Shown here piece by piece: positions 16,150 to 23,900 of a DNA stretch of 64,000 nucleotides (positions are counted from its first letter, which is position 1; each line of letters opens with the position of its first letter). Location of the stretch: positions 1 through 64,000 of the forward strand of contig NZ_SFCC01000016.1 in the NCBI RefSeq assembly GCF_004214935.1, given 5' to 3'. The position numbers and the translations under genes are program-made. The notes below the pieces were generated by a model that was not told the DNA's origin, searched no databases, and saw only the letters and a program-made list of their open reading frames with translations. Source of the stretch: Amycolatopsis suaedae (lineage in GTDB: Bacteria > Actinomycetota > Actinomycetes > Mycobacteriales > Pseudonocardiaceae).

Positions 16150-16599
16150 GTGCGGCACAAGGATTCCCACGACTGGCTCGCCGGCGAGATCGGCGCGGCG
16201 GCCGAGTCGCTGGTGCTGGCCTGGGCCCGCGGCGAGGAGCAGGCCCACGGCACCGTGTCCGTCCCGCAGCTGCGGGCGCTGTTCGCCGTCGACGCCCACG
16301 GCCCGCTCACCGTCGGACGGCTCGGCACCCTGCTGGACGCGCTGCCGTCGTCGGCCAGCAGGCTGTGCGACCGGCTGGAGGCCACCGGCCTGCTCGCCCG
16401 GCAGGCCGGGGCCAGCGACCGGCGGGCCACCACCGTCAGCCTCACCCCGGCCGGGCGCGAACTGCTCGACGACGTCCGCAGGGCGCGGCAGCGCCACCTC
16501 GGCGAGATCCTCGCGGCGATGTCGCCGGAACAGCGCACGGCGCTGCTGGAGGGACTGACCGAGTTCGCCAGGGCGGCGGCGCGGGCTAACGACGACTGA
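16150..16599 (+). CDS. MarR-family regulator, second of a tandem pair
   Basis: 149 residues beginning at GTG 16150 (MRHKDSHDWLAGEI). The same winged-helix layout as its neighbour is visible (LRALFAVDAHGPLTVGRLGT, PSSASRLCDRLEATGLLAR, SDRRATTVSLTPAG). PSS-(T/A)-(T/S)-RLCDRL-(Q/E)-A and the closing ALL-(T/E)-GL pattern are shared, so the two came from a duplication. No clear ribosome site is seen, which suggests translation by coupling to the first gene. Its end overlaps the convergent phosphatase gene by 14 bases. Confidence 0.82.
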   Translation: MRHKDSHDWLAGEIGAAAESLVLAWARGEEQAHGTVSVPQLRALFAVDAHGPLTVGRLGTLLDALPSSASRLCDRLEATGLLARQAGASDRRATTVSLTPAGRELLDDVRRARQRHLGEILAAMSPEQRTALLEGLTEFARAAARANDD

Positions 16600-17983
16600 C
16601 CGCGGCGACCACCTGCGGGCCGTCCGGCGCCTGCGGGCCGCCGGGATGACCCGCCCACCGGCACAGCAGCAGGCAGACGTCGTCCTCGTGGTCGTGGCGG
16701 CCCAGCATCGACCGCAGCACGTACTCGGCCCTGGCCTCCAGGTCACCGGGCCGGGAGTCGGTGAACGCCCGGGCCAGCGCGGCCATGCCCGCCTCGATGT
16801 TGCTGGAGCGGCGTTCGACCAGGCCGTCGGTGAACAACAGCACGGCCGCGCCCGGCGACAGCCGGTACTCGTGCTCGGGGATGGGCGCGGTCAGCGCGAT
16901 GCCCAGCAGCGGCGCGTGCTCGGCCTCCAGATACCGGATGCCGCCCGCGTCCTCCACCATGGGCGGCAGGTGTCCCGCACTGGCCCAGCGCATCGTGCCG
17001 CTGACTGTGTCGATCTCGGCGACGACGGCGGTGGCGAACAGCGTGGTCGCCCAGCCCCGCAGCAGCTCGTGCACCAGCCGCAGCGACTCGGCGGGCCCGT
17101 GGCCCTCCAGCGCGTACGCGTGCAGCGTGTTCTGCAGCCTGCCCATCACGACGGCGGCGTCCAGCCCGTGCCCGGTGACGTCGCCGACGGTGAGCACCAC
17201 CGTCCCGTCCGGGCGGGCGATCGCGTCGAACCAGTCGCCGCCGACGTGCACGCCCCGGGTGGCCGAGCGGTACCGGGCGACCAGCTCCAGGTCCTCGTGC
17301 GGGACGAGTTTGGGCATCATCGCGTGCTGCAGCCGCTCGGCCAGTTCGTGCTCGCGCTCGTAGAGCGTGGCGTTGTGCAGGCCGGTGGCCGCGCGGTCGG
17401 CGATTCCCTGCGCCAGCGTGATGTCGTCACCGGTGAACTCCGACCGCGTGCGGTGCAGGTCCAGCACGCCCTGCACGTGCGTTCCGGCGGCCAGCGGCAC
17501 GCTGACGCGGTGCGCGCCGTCGCGTTCGATGCTGTGGCCGGACAACGCGGCCAGCGTCGTCGCGTCGGGCGTGGCGGCGGGCTCGCCGGAGCAGCGCGGG
17601 CCGTCGTCGGTCACCGTCCACACGCGAGTGTGCTCGGCGAACCCGCGGGCACGCAGCAGCGCGGCCACCACGTCGAGCATCGCGGCGGCGTCCAGCGAGG
17701 CGGCCGCGGCCCTGCTCACGTCGTCGAGGAACGCGGTGCGCTGCCGCTGCCGCTCGATGTCGGCGTGCAGCGCGAGCAGCCCGGCGTTGGTCTGTTCCAG
17801 TTCGGACTGATGCCAGCCCAGTTCCCTGCGCTGGTCGGCGACCGTCTCCGCCAGCTCGCTCAGCACGGCACGCACCGCGCTGTCCTCACCGGCTCCGGCC
17901 AGTTCCGCGCTCAGCCGGGCCCACACCTCGTCGGGCAGGTTCCGGCTCTCCAGCAGCCTGCGCAGTTCCTCGGCGAGACTCAC
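16586..17983 (-). CDS. GAF-PP2C (SpoIIE/RsbU-type) phosphatase
   Basis: 465 residues: an N-terminal coiled-coil helix (about 60-95, ELGWHQSELEQTNAGLLALH), a GAF domain (about 100-235) and a SpoIIE-type PP2C domain (about 250-450) with VGGDWFDAI and the metal motif GDVTGHGLDAA. Such enzymes dephosphorylate an anti-anti-sigma STAS protein. It is the last gene of the stressosome operon and overlaps the preceding gene by 4 bases, so it probably fills the RsbU role, switched by RsbT released from the stressosome. The GAF domain adds a second possible signal input. Confidence 0.9.
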   Translation of the reverse strand: MSLAEELRRLLESRNLPDEVWARLSAELAGAGEDSAVRAVLSELAETVADQRRELGWHQSELEQTNAGLLALHADIERQRQRTAFLDDVSRAAAASLDAAAMLDVVAALLRARGFAEHTRVWTVTDDGPRCSGEPAATPDATTLAALSGHSIERDGAHRVSVPLAAGTHVQGVLDLHRTRSEFTGDDITLAQGIADRAATGLHNATLYEREHELAERLQHAMMPKLVPHEDLELVARYRSATRGVHVGGDWFDAIARPDGTVVLTVGDVTGHGLDAAVVMGRLQNTLHAYALEGHGPAESLRLVHELLRGWATTLFATAVVAEIDTVSGTMRWASAGHLPPMVEDAGGIRYLEAEHAPLLGIALTAPIPEHEYRLSPGAAVLLFTDGLVERRSSNIEAGMAALARAFTDSRPGDLEARAEYVLRSMLGRHDHEDDVCLLLCRWAGHPGGPQAPDGPQVVAAVSRR

Positions 17984-18978
17984 CGGTGCTCACCTCCCGC
18001 CGCCACGACGGCGCAGGCGTCGTCCCGCCCGCGGCAGTACTGACCCAGCAGCCAGCCCGCGACGACGGCCGGGTCGTGGCCGAACAACTCGGGACGGTCC
18101 TCGGCCTTCCACCGCTGCGCGATCCCGTCGGTGTGCAGGACCAGCTTGCTGTCGACGGTCCAGGCGTGGGTCTGCGAGCGCACCCGGTCGCGGACCGGGG
18201 CGCCGTCGCCGACGAACCCCGCGGCGGACACCAGCTGCGTGCTGGTGTTGGTGCGGCTGGAGTACAGCCGCGCGGTGGTGTTGCCGACGCCGGTGAACCG
18301 CAGCGTGCCCGCGGCCCGGTCGATGCGGGCCAGCGCGACGGTGGCGCCGCGGGTGACCGCCAGATCCGTTGCCATGGCCCGGACAAGCTGCTCCGGTTCG
18401 GCACCTGGCTCGGCCTGGACCCGCGCCATGGCCAGCTCGCTGGCCCGCGCCGCCGCGGGGCCGTGCCCGAGGCCGTCACTGATGGCCACCGTCGTCAGGT
18501 CCTCGTGGTCGACGACGGCCCAGGCGTCGCCGCTGATGTCCTCACCCGGCGCGCTGTAGAGCACGGCACCGAACCGGATTCCGCGTGGCTCGGCGCCGGA
18601 GGGGTGCCACCGCGCGAGCACAGTCGTCCCCTCCGTTCCGGAGTAGATGTCGAACCGGTCGGCCATCCTTCGCACCGCTCCCAAGCCGGTGCCCAGGGTA
18701 CCGGTGGTGGAGTAGCCGTCCCGCATGCTTTCGGCCAGCCGGGGGATACCCGGGCCGCGATCGGTGGCCAGCAGATCGACTCCACCCGAGCGGGGGACCG
18801 CGGTGAACATGCCGTCGATCGCGTACTTGAGCAGGTTGGTGGCCAGCTCGCTGGCCACCACGGCGATCCGGTCCTGCTCTGGCCTCGGCAGGCCGGCCCG
18901 GCCGGCCGTGGTCACCGCGTACCGGCGGGCCTGCCCGACGTGGGCCTGCTCGCGTACGGCCAGCGCGGTTCCCCTCAC
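17980..18978 (-). CDS. RsbT-like kinase fused to RsbX-like PP2C phosphatase
   Basis: 332 residues combining two activities. Residues ~5-135 are a GHKL ATPase like RsbT/RsbW (VVASELATNLLKYA N-box, DRGPGIPRL, and GTGLGAVRRMADRF); residues ~145-325 are a small PP2C like RsbX (ISDGLGHGPAAARASELA; GAT-V-ALARID; LVLHTDGIAQRW). In Bacillus RsbT phosphorylates RsbR/RsbS and RsbX removes the phosphates, so one chain may do both. GTG 18978 overlaps the rsbT stop as GTGA. A separate rsbT lies immediately upstream, so this is an addition, not a replacement. Confidence 0.88.
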   Translation of the reverse strand: MRGTALAVREQAHVGQARRYAVTTAGRAGLPRPEQDRIAVVASELATNLLKYAIDGMFTAVPRSGGVDLLATDRGPGIPRLAESMRDGYSTTGTLGTGLGAVRRMADRFDIYSGTEGTTVLARWHPSGAEPRGIRFGAVLYSAPGEDISGDAWAVVDHEDLTTVAISDGLGHGPAAARASELAMARVQAEPGAEPEQLVRAMATDLAVTRGATVALARIDRAAGTLRFTGVGNTTARLYSSRTNTSTQLVSAAGFVGDGAPVRDRVRSQTHAWTVDSKLVLHTDGIAQRWKAEDRPELFGHDPAVVAGWLLGQYCRGRDDACAVVAAGGEHR

Positions 18979-19403
18979 CGCAATGCCCGTCTGCCGGAGG
19001 TGAACGTCACGGTCACCGTAGTGCCGGCGCCCGGCGCGGTCCGCAGGTCGAAGTGGTCGGCGAGCCGGCGGGCGCCGCTCAGCCCCAGGCCCAGCCCGCC
19101 CGCGCTGCTGTAGCCGTCCTGCAGTGCCTGCTGGACGTCGGTGATGCCGGGGCCGGTGTCGACGAACGTCAGCCGCAGCGCCGTGGTGCCGGCCGTCCGC
19201 TCGACCTCCAGCACCGCGTGCCCGCCTCCGCCGTGGACGAGTGTGTTGCGGGCCAGCTCGCTGGCGGCCGTGACCAGCTTCGTCTGCTCCACCAGGGAGA
19301 AACCGGCCGTCACCGCCACCTCGCGGACGGCCTGCCGCACCGCGACGATGTCGACCTCGGCGGTGATCGCCACCTCCTCGCGGGTGGCCGAGACGTCGGT
19401 CAC
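18975..19403 (-). CDS. rsbT: RsbT switch kinase
   Basis: 142 residues, the usual RsbT length. The GHKL motifs are clear: N-box LVTAASELARNTLVHGGGG, G1 FVDTGPGI, G2 GGLGLGLSGARRLAD. RsbT phosphorylates RsbS and RsbR in the stressosome and, once released, activates an RsbU-type phosphatase. It overlaps rsbS by 4 bases and the downstream T-X fusion by 4 bases, so the stoichiometry is probably set by coupled translation. Confidence 0.92.
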   Translation of the reverse strand: MTDVSATREEVAITAEVDIVAVRQAVREVAVTAGFSLVEQTKLVTAASELARNTLVHGGGGHAVLEVERTAGTTALRLTFVDTGPGITDVQQALQDGYSSAGGLGLGLSGARRLADHFDLRTAPGAGTTVTVTFTSGRRALR

Positions 19404-19750
19404 GGCTTCCCCAGCAGCGCGAGTCCGTCCGCGACGGTCAGCGCGGTACGCAGGCCCGGCAGGGTCAGGCCCAGCTCCACGAGCGTGATCGCCACCTCGG
19501 GCCGCATGCCGACGACGACGGTCTCGGCCGCCAGCAGCGCCGTGGCGGCGGCGATCTCGTGCAGGACCCTGGCGAGGAACGAGTCGACGATGTCCAGCGA
19601 CGACACGTCGATCAGCACCCCGGATGCCGAGGTGGCGACCACCCGGCTGGCCAGCTCGGTGCGTAGCCCGGCGGCTGCCTCGTCGGTCAGCTCACCCTCC
19701 AGGGTCGCCAGGAGGACCCCGTCGAGGTTGATGACTGAGGTGTTGTGCAC
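19400..19750 (-). CDS. rsbS: RsbS stressosome STAS protein
   Basis: 116 residues consisting of a single STAS domain. GVLIDVSSLDIVDSFLARVL contains the DSF serine that RsbT phosphorylates in the Bacillus protein (Ser59 equivalent by motif). It holds RsbT in the stressosome core. It sits between rsbR (7-bp gap) and rsbT (4-bp overlap), the conserved R-S-T order. Confidence 0.92.
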   Translation of the reverse strand: MHNTSVINLDGVLLATLEGELTDEAAAGLRTELASRVVATSASGVLIDVSSLDIVDSFLARVLHEIAAATALLAAETVVVGMRPEVAITLVELGLTLPGLRTALTVADGLALLGKP

Positions 19751-19757
19751 GGGCCGC

Positions 19758-20585
19758 CTACCCGTGCTCGGCCTGGGTGACGGCCAGCCCGATGACGTTG
19801 AGCGAGTAGGCGAAGGCGTGGGCCAGGTTGGCCTTGGTAACCACCTCGCCGAGGTCGATGCCCAGCTGCACCATGGTCTGCGCGATCTGCGGGCGGATAC
19901 CGCTGATGATGCACTCCGCCCCCATCAGCCGGGCCGCCATCGCGGTGCGCAACAGGTGCTGGGCCACCATGGTGTCGACGGTCGGCACGCCGGTGATGTC
20001 CAGGATCGCCACCCGTGCCTGCTGGGTGACGATCTCCTCCAGCAGCAGCTCGGTCGCGGCCTGGCTGCGCATGCTGTCCAGGGTGCCGATCAGCGGGATG
20101 GCCAGCACCCGGTCCCACAGCTTGATGACCGGTGTGGACAGCTCGGTCAGTTGCTGCTGCTGTGCCGAGATCATGTCGGCGCCGCTGCTCAGCTCCAGCT
20201 CGACCAGCACCACCCGCAGGGTGTCGACGGCCGTCGACAGCAGCACCGCTCCGGCCAGCCGGTCGTCCGGGCCGGGCCCCTCCCAGCGGTTCCACAGTGC
20301 CAGCAGCGGGTCCTTGAACTCGCTGACGTCCGGGCGCGGGCCGCCGCCGGACCGGGTCACCAGCAGCCGCAGCAGCGTGCGCACGCCGGCGAAACCCTCC
20401 GAGGCAGGGTCGTCGGCCGCTCCGGCGCGGACGGCCCGGGCGAGGCCGGCCAGCAGCTCGGTGGCTTCCTCGGTGGCGGTGGTGGGGTCGACCGACCGGA
20501 ACGCCGACGCCCGCGACCACGCCTCGATCACCTCCCGCTGGTGCGCGTCCAGGAAATCGGCCACGCTGTCGGTGATGAGTGTCAT
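19758..20585 (-). CDS. rsbR: RsbR stressosome sensor scaffold
   Basis: 275 residues. The N-terminal ~150 residues are helical and should form the outward-facing sensory turret; the C-terminal ~115 residues are a STAS domain (ARVAILDITGVPTVDTMVAQHLL) with the conserved VDT threonine. It is the first gene of the minus-strand operon rsbR-rsbS-rsbT-TX-phosphatase. I see no haem, flavin or PAS signature in the turret, so the signal is unknown. An 8-bp-arm inverted repeat lies 22 nt upstream. Confidence 0.9.
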   Translation of the reverse strand: MTLITDSVADFLDAHQREVIEAWSRASAFRSVDPTTATEEATELLAGLARAVRAGAADDPASEGFAGVRTLLRLLVTRSGGGPRPDVSEFKDPLLALWNRWEGPGPDDRLAGAVLLSTAVDTLRVVLVELELSSGADMISAQQQQLTELSTPVIKLWDRVLAIPLIGTLDSMRSQAATELLLEEIVTQQARVAILDITGVPTVDTMVAQHLLRTAMAARLMGAECIISGIRPQIAQTMVQLGIDLGEVVTKANLAHAFAYSLNVIGLAVTQAEHG

Positions 20586-20606
20586 GAAGTACAGCTCCAG
20601 ACGACG

Positions 20607-20627
20607 TGGTGCAGCGACCCTGCACCA
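20607..20627. promoter_or_regulatory. Inverted repeat upstream of rsbR
   Basis: TGGTGCAG (20607-20614), 5-nt spacer, CTGCACCA (20620-20627) is perfect. It lies 22 nt before the rsbR start, so it is either an operator or a leader hairpin. A second short repeat TTGCC-TCAT-GGCAA follows at 20636-20649. Confidence 0.5.
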
Positions 20628-20663
20628 GCATTTATTTGCCTCATGGCAAACTTAGGGCACGGC

Positions 20664-20689
20664 GGGTTGGTATACCAGCATGGGGGTAC
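20664..20689 (+). promoter_or_regulatory. Sigma-B-type promoter for the RsbV/RsbW-like pair
   Basis: GGGTTG... begins at 20664 and GGGTAC lies at 20684-20689. Taken as GNNT (20664-20667 or 20665-20668) with a 16- or 15-nt spacer, this matches the Streptomyces sigma-B-family consensus GNNT-N14-16-GGGTAC as I recall it. The start codon of the STAS gene is 45 nt downstream, preceded by GGGAGAA. Confidence 0.6.
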
Positions 20690-20734
20690 GCCGAGTCGGG
20701 CCACCGACGAGATCGATACCGGGAGAACCAGCAG

Positions 20735-21109
20735 ATGGCAGACAGCGCAGCGGGCAACTCGAACTCGACGGCCGTGCGTACCGAGCTGAACGGCACCGAG
20801 GGCAAGGTCGTCCTCGCCGGCGAGATCGACCACGGGGTCGCCCCGCAGCTCGACGCGGCGATGGCCGAACTGATCGAGTCGGGCGCGAAACGGCTGGTGG
20901 TGGACTTCGCCAACCTGTCGTTCTTCGACTCCGCCTGCCTGAGCGCCCTGGTCCGGGCGCATTCCGCCGTGCAGGAACGCGGCGGGGAGGTGAAACTGGT
21001 GAACGTGGACCGTTTCGCACACCGGATCCTGCAGATCGCCGGTCTCCTGCCGCTGTTCGACATCACGATGGCCGACGGAGCGGACTCAGCGGGCTCGTCG
21101 GGCTCATGA
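20735..21109 (+). CDS. STAS anti-anti-sigma factor (RsbV-like)
   Basis: 124 residues with one STAS domain (KVVLAGEIDHGVAPQLDAAM, then LVVDFANLSFFDSACLSALV); the FFDSACL serine is the expected phosphorylation site. When dephosphorylated, such proteins bind the partner kinase and free the sigma factor. ATG 20735 has GGGAGAA upstream. The next gene, an RsbW-like kinase, overlaps by 4 bases, so they are a matched antagonist/anti-sigma pair. The pair sits divergently from the stressosome operon with a sigma-B-type promoter. Confidence 0.9.
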   Translation: MADSAAGNSNSTAVRTELNGTEGKVVLAGEIDHGVAPQLDAAMAELIESGAKRLVVDFANLSFFDSACLSALVRAHSAVQERGGEVKLVNVDRFAHRILQIAGLLPLFDITMADGADSAGSSGS

Positions 21110-21519
21110 GTCCCGGCGGCTCCGGGGCGGAACCGCTGCTCGACCTCGCGCTGACGGCGGATCCCGCCGCGGCGGCCCGGGCGCGTGCGGCGGTGGAACC
21201 CGTCCTGCGCCGCCTCGATGCGACCACCGAGACCACCGAGATCGTCCTGCTGCTCGTCACCGAGCTGGTCAGCAACGCCGTCCTGCACGGCGAGCCGCCG
21301 CTGTCGCTGCGGCTGTCGTCGCGGGAGGGCCGGGTGCGGATCGAGATGACCGACGGCTCGTCCCGCCGGCCGGTGGTGCGTGAGCAGAGCCCGGACCGGC
21401 CGCACGGCAGGGGCATGATCCTGGTGCAGGCGCTGGCCGGTCGCTGGGCCGTCGACCAGCGCCCCGGCGGCAAGACCGTCTGGGCCGAGCTACCGCTGGC
21501 CGCCGCGCCACTCCAGTAG
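21106..21519 (+). CDS. GHKL anti-sigma-type kinase (RsbW-like)
   Basis: 137 residues. The N-box LLVTELVSNAVLHG and the G2 stretch HGRGMILVQALAG are clear; the G1 box is DGSSRRP, a form common in actinomycete RsbW relatives and lacking the classic DxGxG. It should phosphorylate the STAS protein encoded just before it and may bind a sigma factor that is not in this window. ATG 21106 overlaps the preceding TGA; the last 30 bases overlap the convergent PP2C gene. Confidence 0.88.
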   Translation: MSPGGSGAEPLLDLALTADPAAAARARAAVEPVLRRLDATTETTEIVLLLVTELVSNAVLHGEPPLSLRLSSREGRVRIEMTDGSSRRPVVREQSPDRPHGRGMILVQALAGRWAVDQRPGGKTVWAELPLAAAPLQ

Positions 21520-22635
21520 AACGGCGACCGCGTCGTCGGCCAGTTCCGCGCTGGCGTGGAACGCGACCAGCCTGGACAGCACCAGATGCACCGCGTCGGC
21601 CGGGGACAGCCGCGCCACCTCCGCCAGCACCCGGTCCAGTTCGGTGTCGACATAGCGACCAGCGGTGGTGGCCGCGTTCAGCACCCCGTCGCTGAGCACC
21701 AGCAGCCGGTCGCCCTGCCGCAGGGCCAGCTGCCCGAGGTCGTACTCGACGCCGTCGAACATGCCCAGCGGCAGCTGGGCGTCCAGCTCGATCCGCTCGG
21801 CGTCCCCGCCCCGCAGCCGGTACAGCGCCGGGGATCCGGCGTCGGCGACGGCCAGCCGCCCGCTGGGCAGGTGCAGGCGCAGGGCCAGCGTGGCGACGTG
21901 CTGCTTGCCGCCGTACTCGGCCCACACCGCCTGCCCGGCCAGCGCGAGCTGGTCGGCCAGCGCCAGCCCGGCGCGGCGGGCGTTGCGCATGGCGTGCACG
22001 GTCAGTCCGGTGAGCATCGCCGCGCCCACCCCGGTGCCCGAACCGTTGGTGACGGTGAGGGTCAGCTCGTCGGAGTCGAGCGACCAGTCGAAGTTGTCGC
22101 CGTGCACCGCGTACGCGGGTTCCAGGTGCCCGGCCAGCTCGAAGCGGCCGTCGCCGATGCGGCGGCCGGGCAGCAGGTCCCACTGCATCTCGGCGGCCAG
22201 CGTCAGCCGCTGGCGGCGGCGCACCCTGCGGAACCGGTCGGTGGCGGTGTCGGCGACGACGAGCTCGTGACCGAGCAGCGCCGCCGCGGTGGCGAACAGG
22301 TCGTGGCTGCCCGGGTCGGCGCCGGACACGCCGAGCACGCCGAGCCGGTTGTAGCGCACCAGGACCGGCAGGTACACGGTGTCGCCGTCGGTGACCGCCG
22401 TGCGCGTGGTGAAGGCCCGGCCCGCCGCCGTGCCCGCGACCGGGAGCGGCGTGGCATCCGGCGTGATCGCCGGCACCAGCGTGGTCTCGCGGTAGTCGGC
22501 GAGGTACAGCTCGGCGTCGCCGACGCCGAACTCCCGCCGCAGGACGGTGCGGGCCGTGGCGGCGACCAGGTGGGCCGGTACTTCCAGCAGCGCCGTGGCG
22601 AAGGTGGCCAGGCGGCTGTCCGTGGGGTGGTTCAA
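21490..22635 (-). CDS. SpoIIE-type PP2C phosphatase with N-terminal sensory region
   Basis: 381 residues. The first ~170 are a GAF-like region (LYLADYRETTLVPAI, VYLPVLVRYNRLGVLGVSG), and the last ~200 a PP2C domain. The usual phosphatase Asp motifs look altered: HGDNFDWSL replaces GGDWYD, and TNGSGTGVGAAMLTGL replaces GDV.GHG.AA, so metal binding may be incomplete and activity is uncertain. The start is TTG 22635, chosen because GGAGAGAG lies 6 nt upstream; a frame extends to 22761. It is the third PP2C of this partner-switching block. Confidence 0.8.
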   Translation of the reverse strand: MNHPTDSRLATFATALLEVPAHLVAATARTVLRREFGVGDAELYLADYRETTLVPAITPDATPLPVAGTAAGRAFTTRTAVTDGDTVYLPVLVRYNRLGVLGVSGADPGSHDLFATAAALLGHELVVADTATDRFRRVRRRQRLTLAAEMQWDLLPGRRIGDGRFELAGHLEPAYAVHGDNFDWSLDSDELTLTVTNGSGTGVGAAMLTGLTVHAMRNARRAGLALADQLALAGQAVWAEYGGKQHVATLALRLHLPSGRLAVADAGSPALYRLRGGDAERIELDAQLPLGMFDGVEYDLGQLALRQGDRLLVLSDGVLNAATTAGRYVDTELDRVLAEVARLSPADAVHLVLSRLVAFHASAELADDAVAVLLEWRGGQR

Positions 22636-22721
22636 CGCGGTCTCTCTCCGGGTCCGGGCCGGCGTACGGCAGTACAGAAAGAGGGTGCTGGCTGCTGAAC
22701 ACCCGAAGCGGTGGGACGCAC

Positions 22722-23135
22722 TCAGGCGGACAGCGGGCCGGCCGTTTCCGGCAGCTCGCACCAGACCGTCTTGCCGCCGTGTGGAAGCGGGGTGGCCCCC
22801 CAGCCCAGACTGAGCCGACTGATCATACGCAGGCCCCAGCCGCCGTCACCGCCACCGGTACGCACGACCGGGCGGACGGGGCTGTTGTCGTCGACCTCGA
22901 CGAGGACGCCCCTGCCGGTCAGCGACAGCCGCAGCCGCGGCTCGCCGTGGGCGTGGCACAGGGCGTTGGACACCAGTTCGCTCACCGCCAGCTCGGCGTC
23001 CGGCACGACGTCGTCCAGCCGCCAGCCACGCAGCGTCTCGCGGGTGAACCGGCGGGCCAGTGCCAGACCGGTTTCGGCCTCGGGGAGCCGCAGCGCGGCG
23101 CACCGCACCGCGGGGGTGGTCGTCACGGCGTTCAT
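22722..23135 (-). CDS. GHKL anti-sigma-type ATPase (RsbW-like), second copy
   Basis: 137 residues. N-box LAVSELVSNALCHAHG, G1 EVDDNSPVRP, G2 GGWGLRMISRL, and the KTVWCELP C-terminus are typical of actinobacterial SpoIIE-associated ATPases. It is encoded between the NarL-type regulator and the PP2C on the same strand (63- and 86-bp gaps). No STAS partner is adjacent on this strand, so it may share the STAS protein at 20735 or bind a remote partner. Confidence 0.85.
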   Translation of the reverse strand: MNAVTTTPAVRCAALRLPEAETGLALARRFTRETLRGWRLDDVVPDAELAVSELVSNALCHAHGEPRLRLSLTGRGVLVEVDDNSPVRPVVRTGGGDGGWGLRMISRLSLGWGATPLPHGGKTVWCELPETAGPLSA

Positions 23136-23198
23136 TGTCCGGGACCGGCGCGGCCACCGGCGAGACGCACCGTGACCACCGCGGCTAGTGCGAATGCG

Positions 23199-23846
23199 TC
23201 AGTCGATGAGCCCTTCGCGGCGCGCGATGGCGACGGCCTCCAGTTTGGACCGGGCACCGAGCTTGACCAGCACGCGCTGCACGTGGTTGCGGGCGGTGTT
23301 GCGGGCGACGCCGAGCCGCTCGCCGATCTCGCCGGTCGCCACCCCCTCCACCATCAGCTGCAGTGTCTCGTGCTCGCGTGCGGTCAGCGGGGTGGTCACG
23401 GCGGTGCCGCGGCCGGTGAGCCCGGCCAGTACGCCGCTGAGCAGACCCGGGTCGAACACGGCGTCGCCGTCGGCGACCTGGCGTACCGCCGTCTCCAGCC
23501 GGTCCAGCCCGGACGATTTCAGCAGCAGCCCCGCGCCCCCGGCCTCGGCCACCCGGATCGCCATCGGCGTGGTCGCCTCACCGGTGAGCACCAGCACCCG
23601 GGCGCCCAGCGGCTGGAAGCGGCCGATCGCGCCGATCCCGTCGCCGTCGGGCAGCCTGCGGTCGAGCAGCACCACGTCGGGCTTGCACCGGCGGGCGTCG
23701 TCCAGTGCCACGGACAGCGTCCGCGCCTTGGCAACCACCTCGACGTCCGGCGAGCGCTCCAGGGCGAGTGCGATCGCGTCGGCCACCATCTCGTGATCCT
23801 CCACCAACAGCACCCGGATCAGCCGGTCAGCCGGTGGTGAGCTCAT
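23199..23846 (-). CDS. NarL/LuxR-type response regulator
   Basis: 215 residues: receiver domain with acidic pocket VEDHE (15-19), phospho-acceptor D62 in VVLLDRRLPDGDG, and a C-terminal LuxR helix-turn-helix (LTAREHETLQLMVEG, IGERLGVARNTARNHVQRVL). The ATG at 23846 matches the conserved IRVLLVEDHEMV opening. No sensor kinase gene adjoins it, so it is an orphan here; the gene lies downstream of topoisomerase IB with a 54-bp gap. Confidence 0.9.
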   Translation of the reverse strand: MSSPPADRLIRVLLVEDHEMVADAIALALERSPDVEVVAKARTLSVALDDARRCKPDVVLLDRRLPDGDGIGAIGRFQPLGARVLVLTGEATTPMAIRVAEAGGAGLLLKSSGLDRLETAVRQVADGDAVFDPGLLSGVLAGLTGRGTAVTTPLTAREHETLQLMVEGVATGEIGERLGVARNTARNHVQRVLVKLGARSKLEAVAIARREGLID

Positions 23847-23900
23847 CGGCTCATCGTATCGGCACGGACACGCCATGGTGGGTGAATCGCCAAGCGGTAC

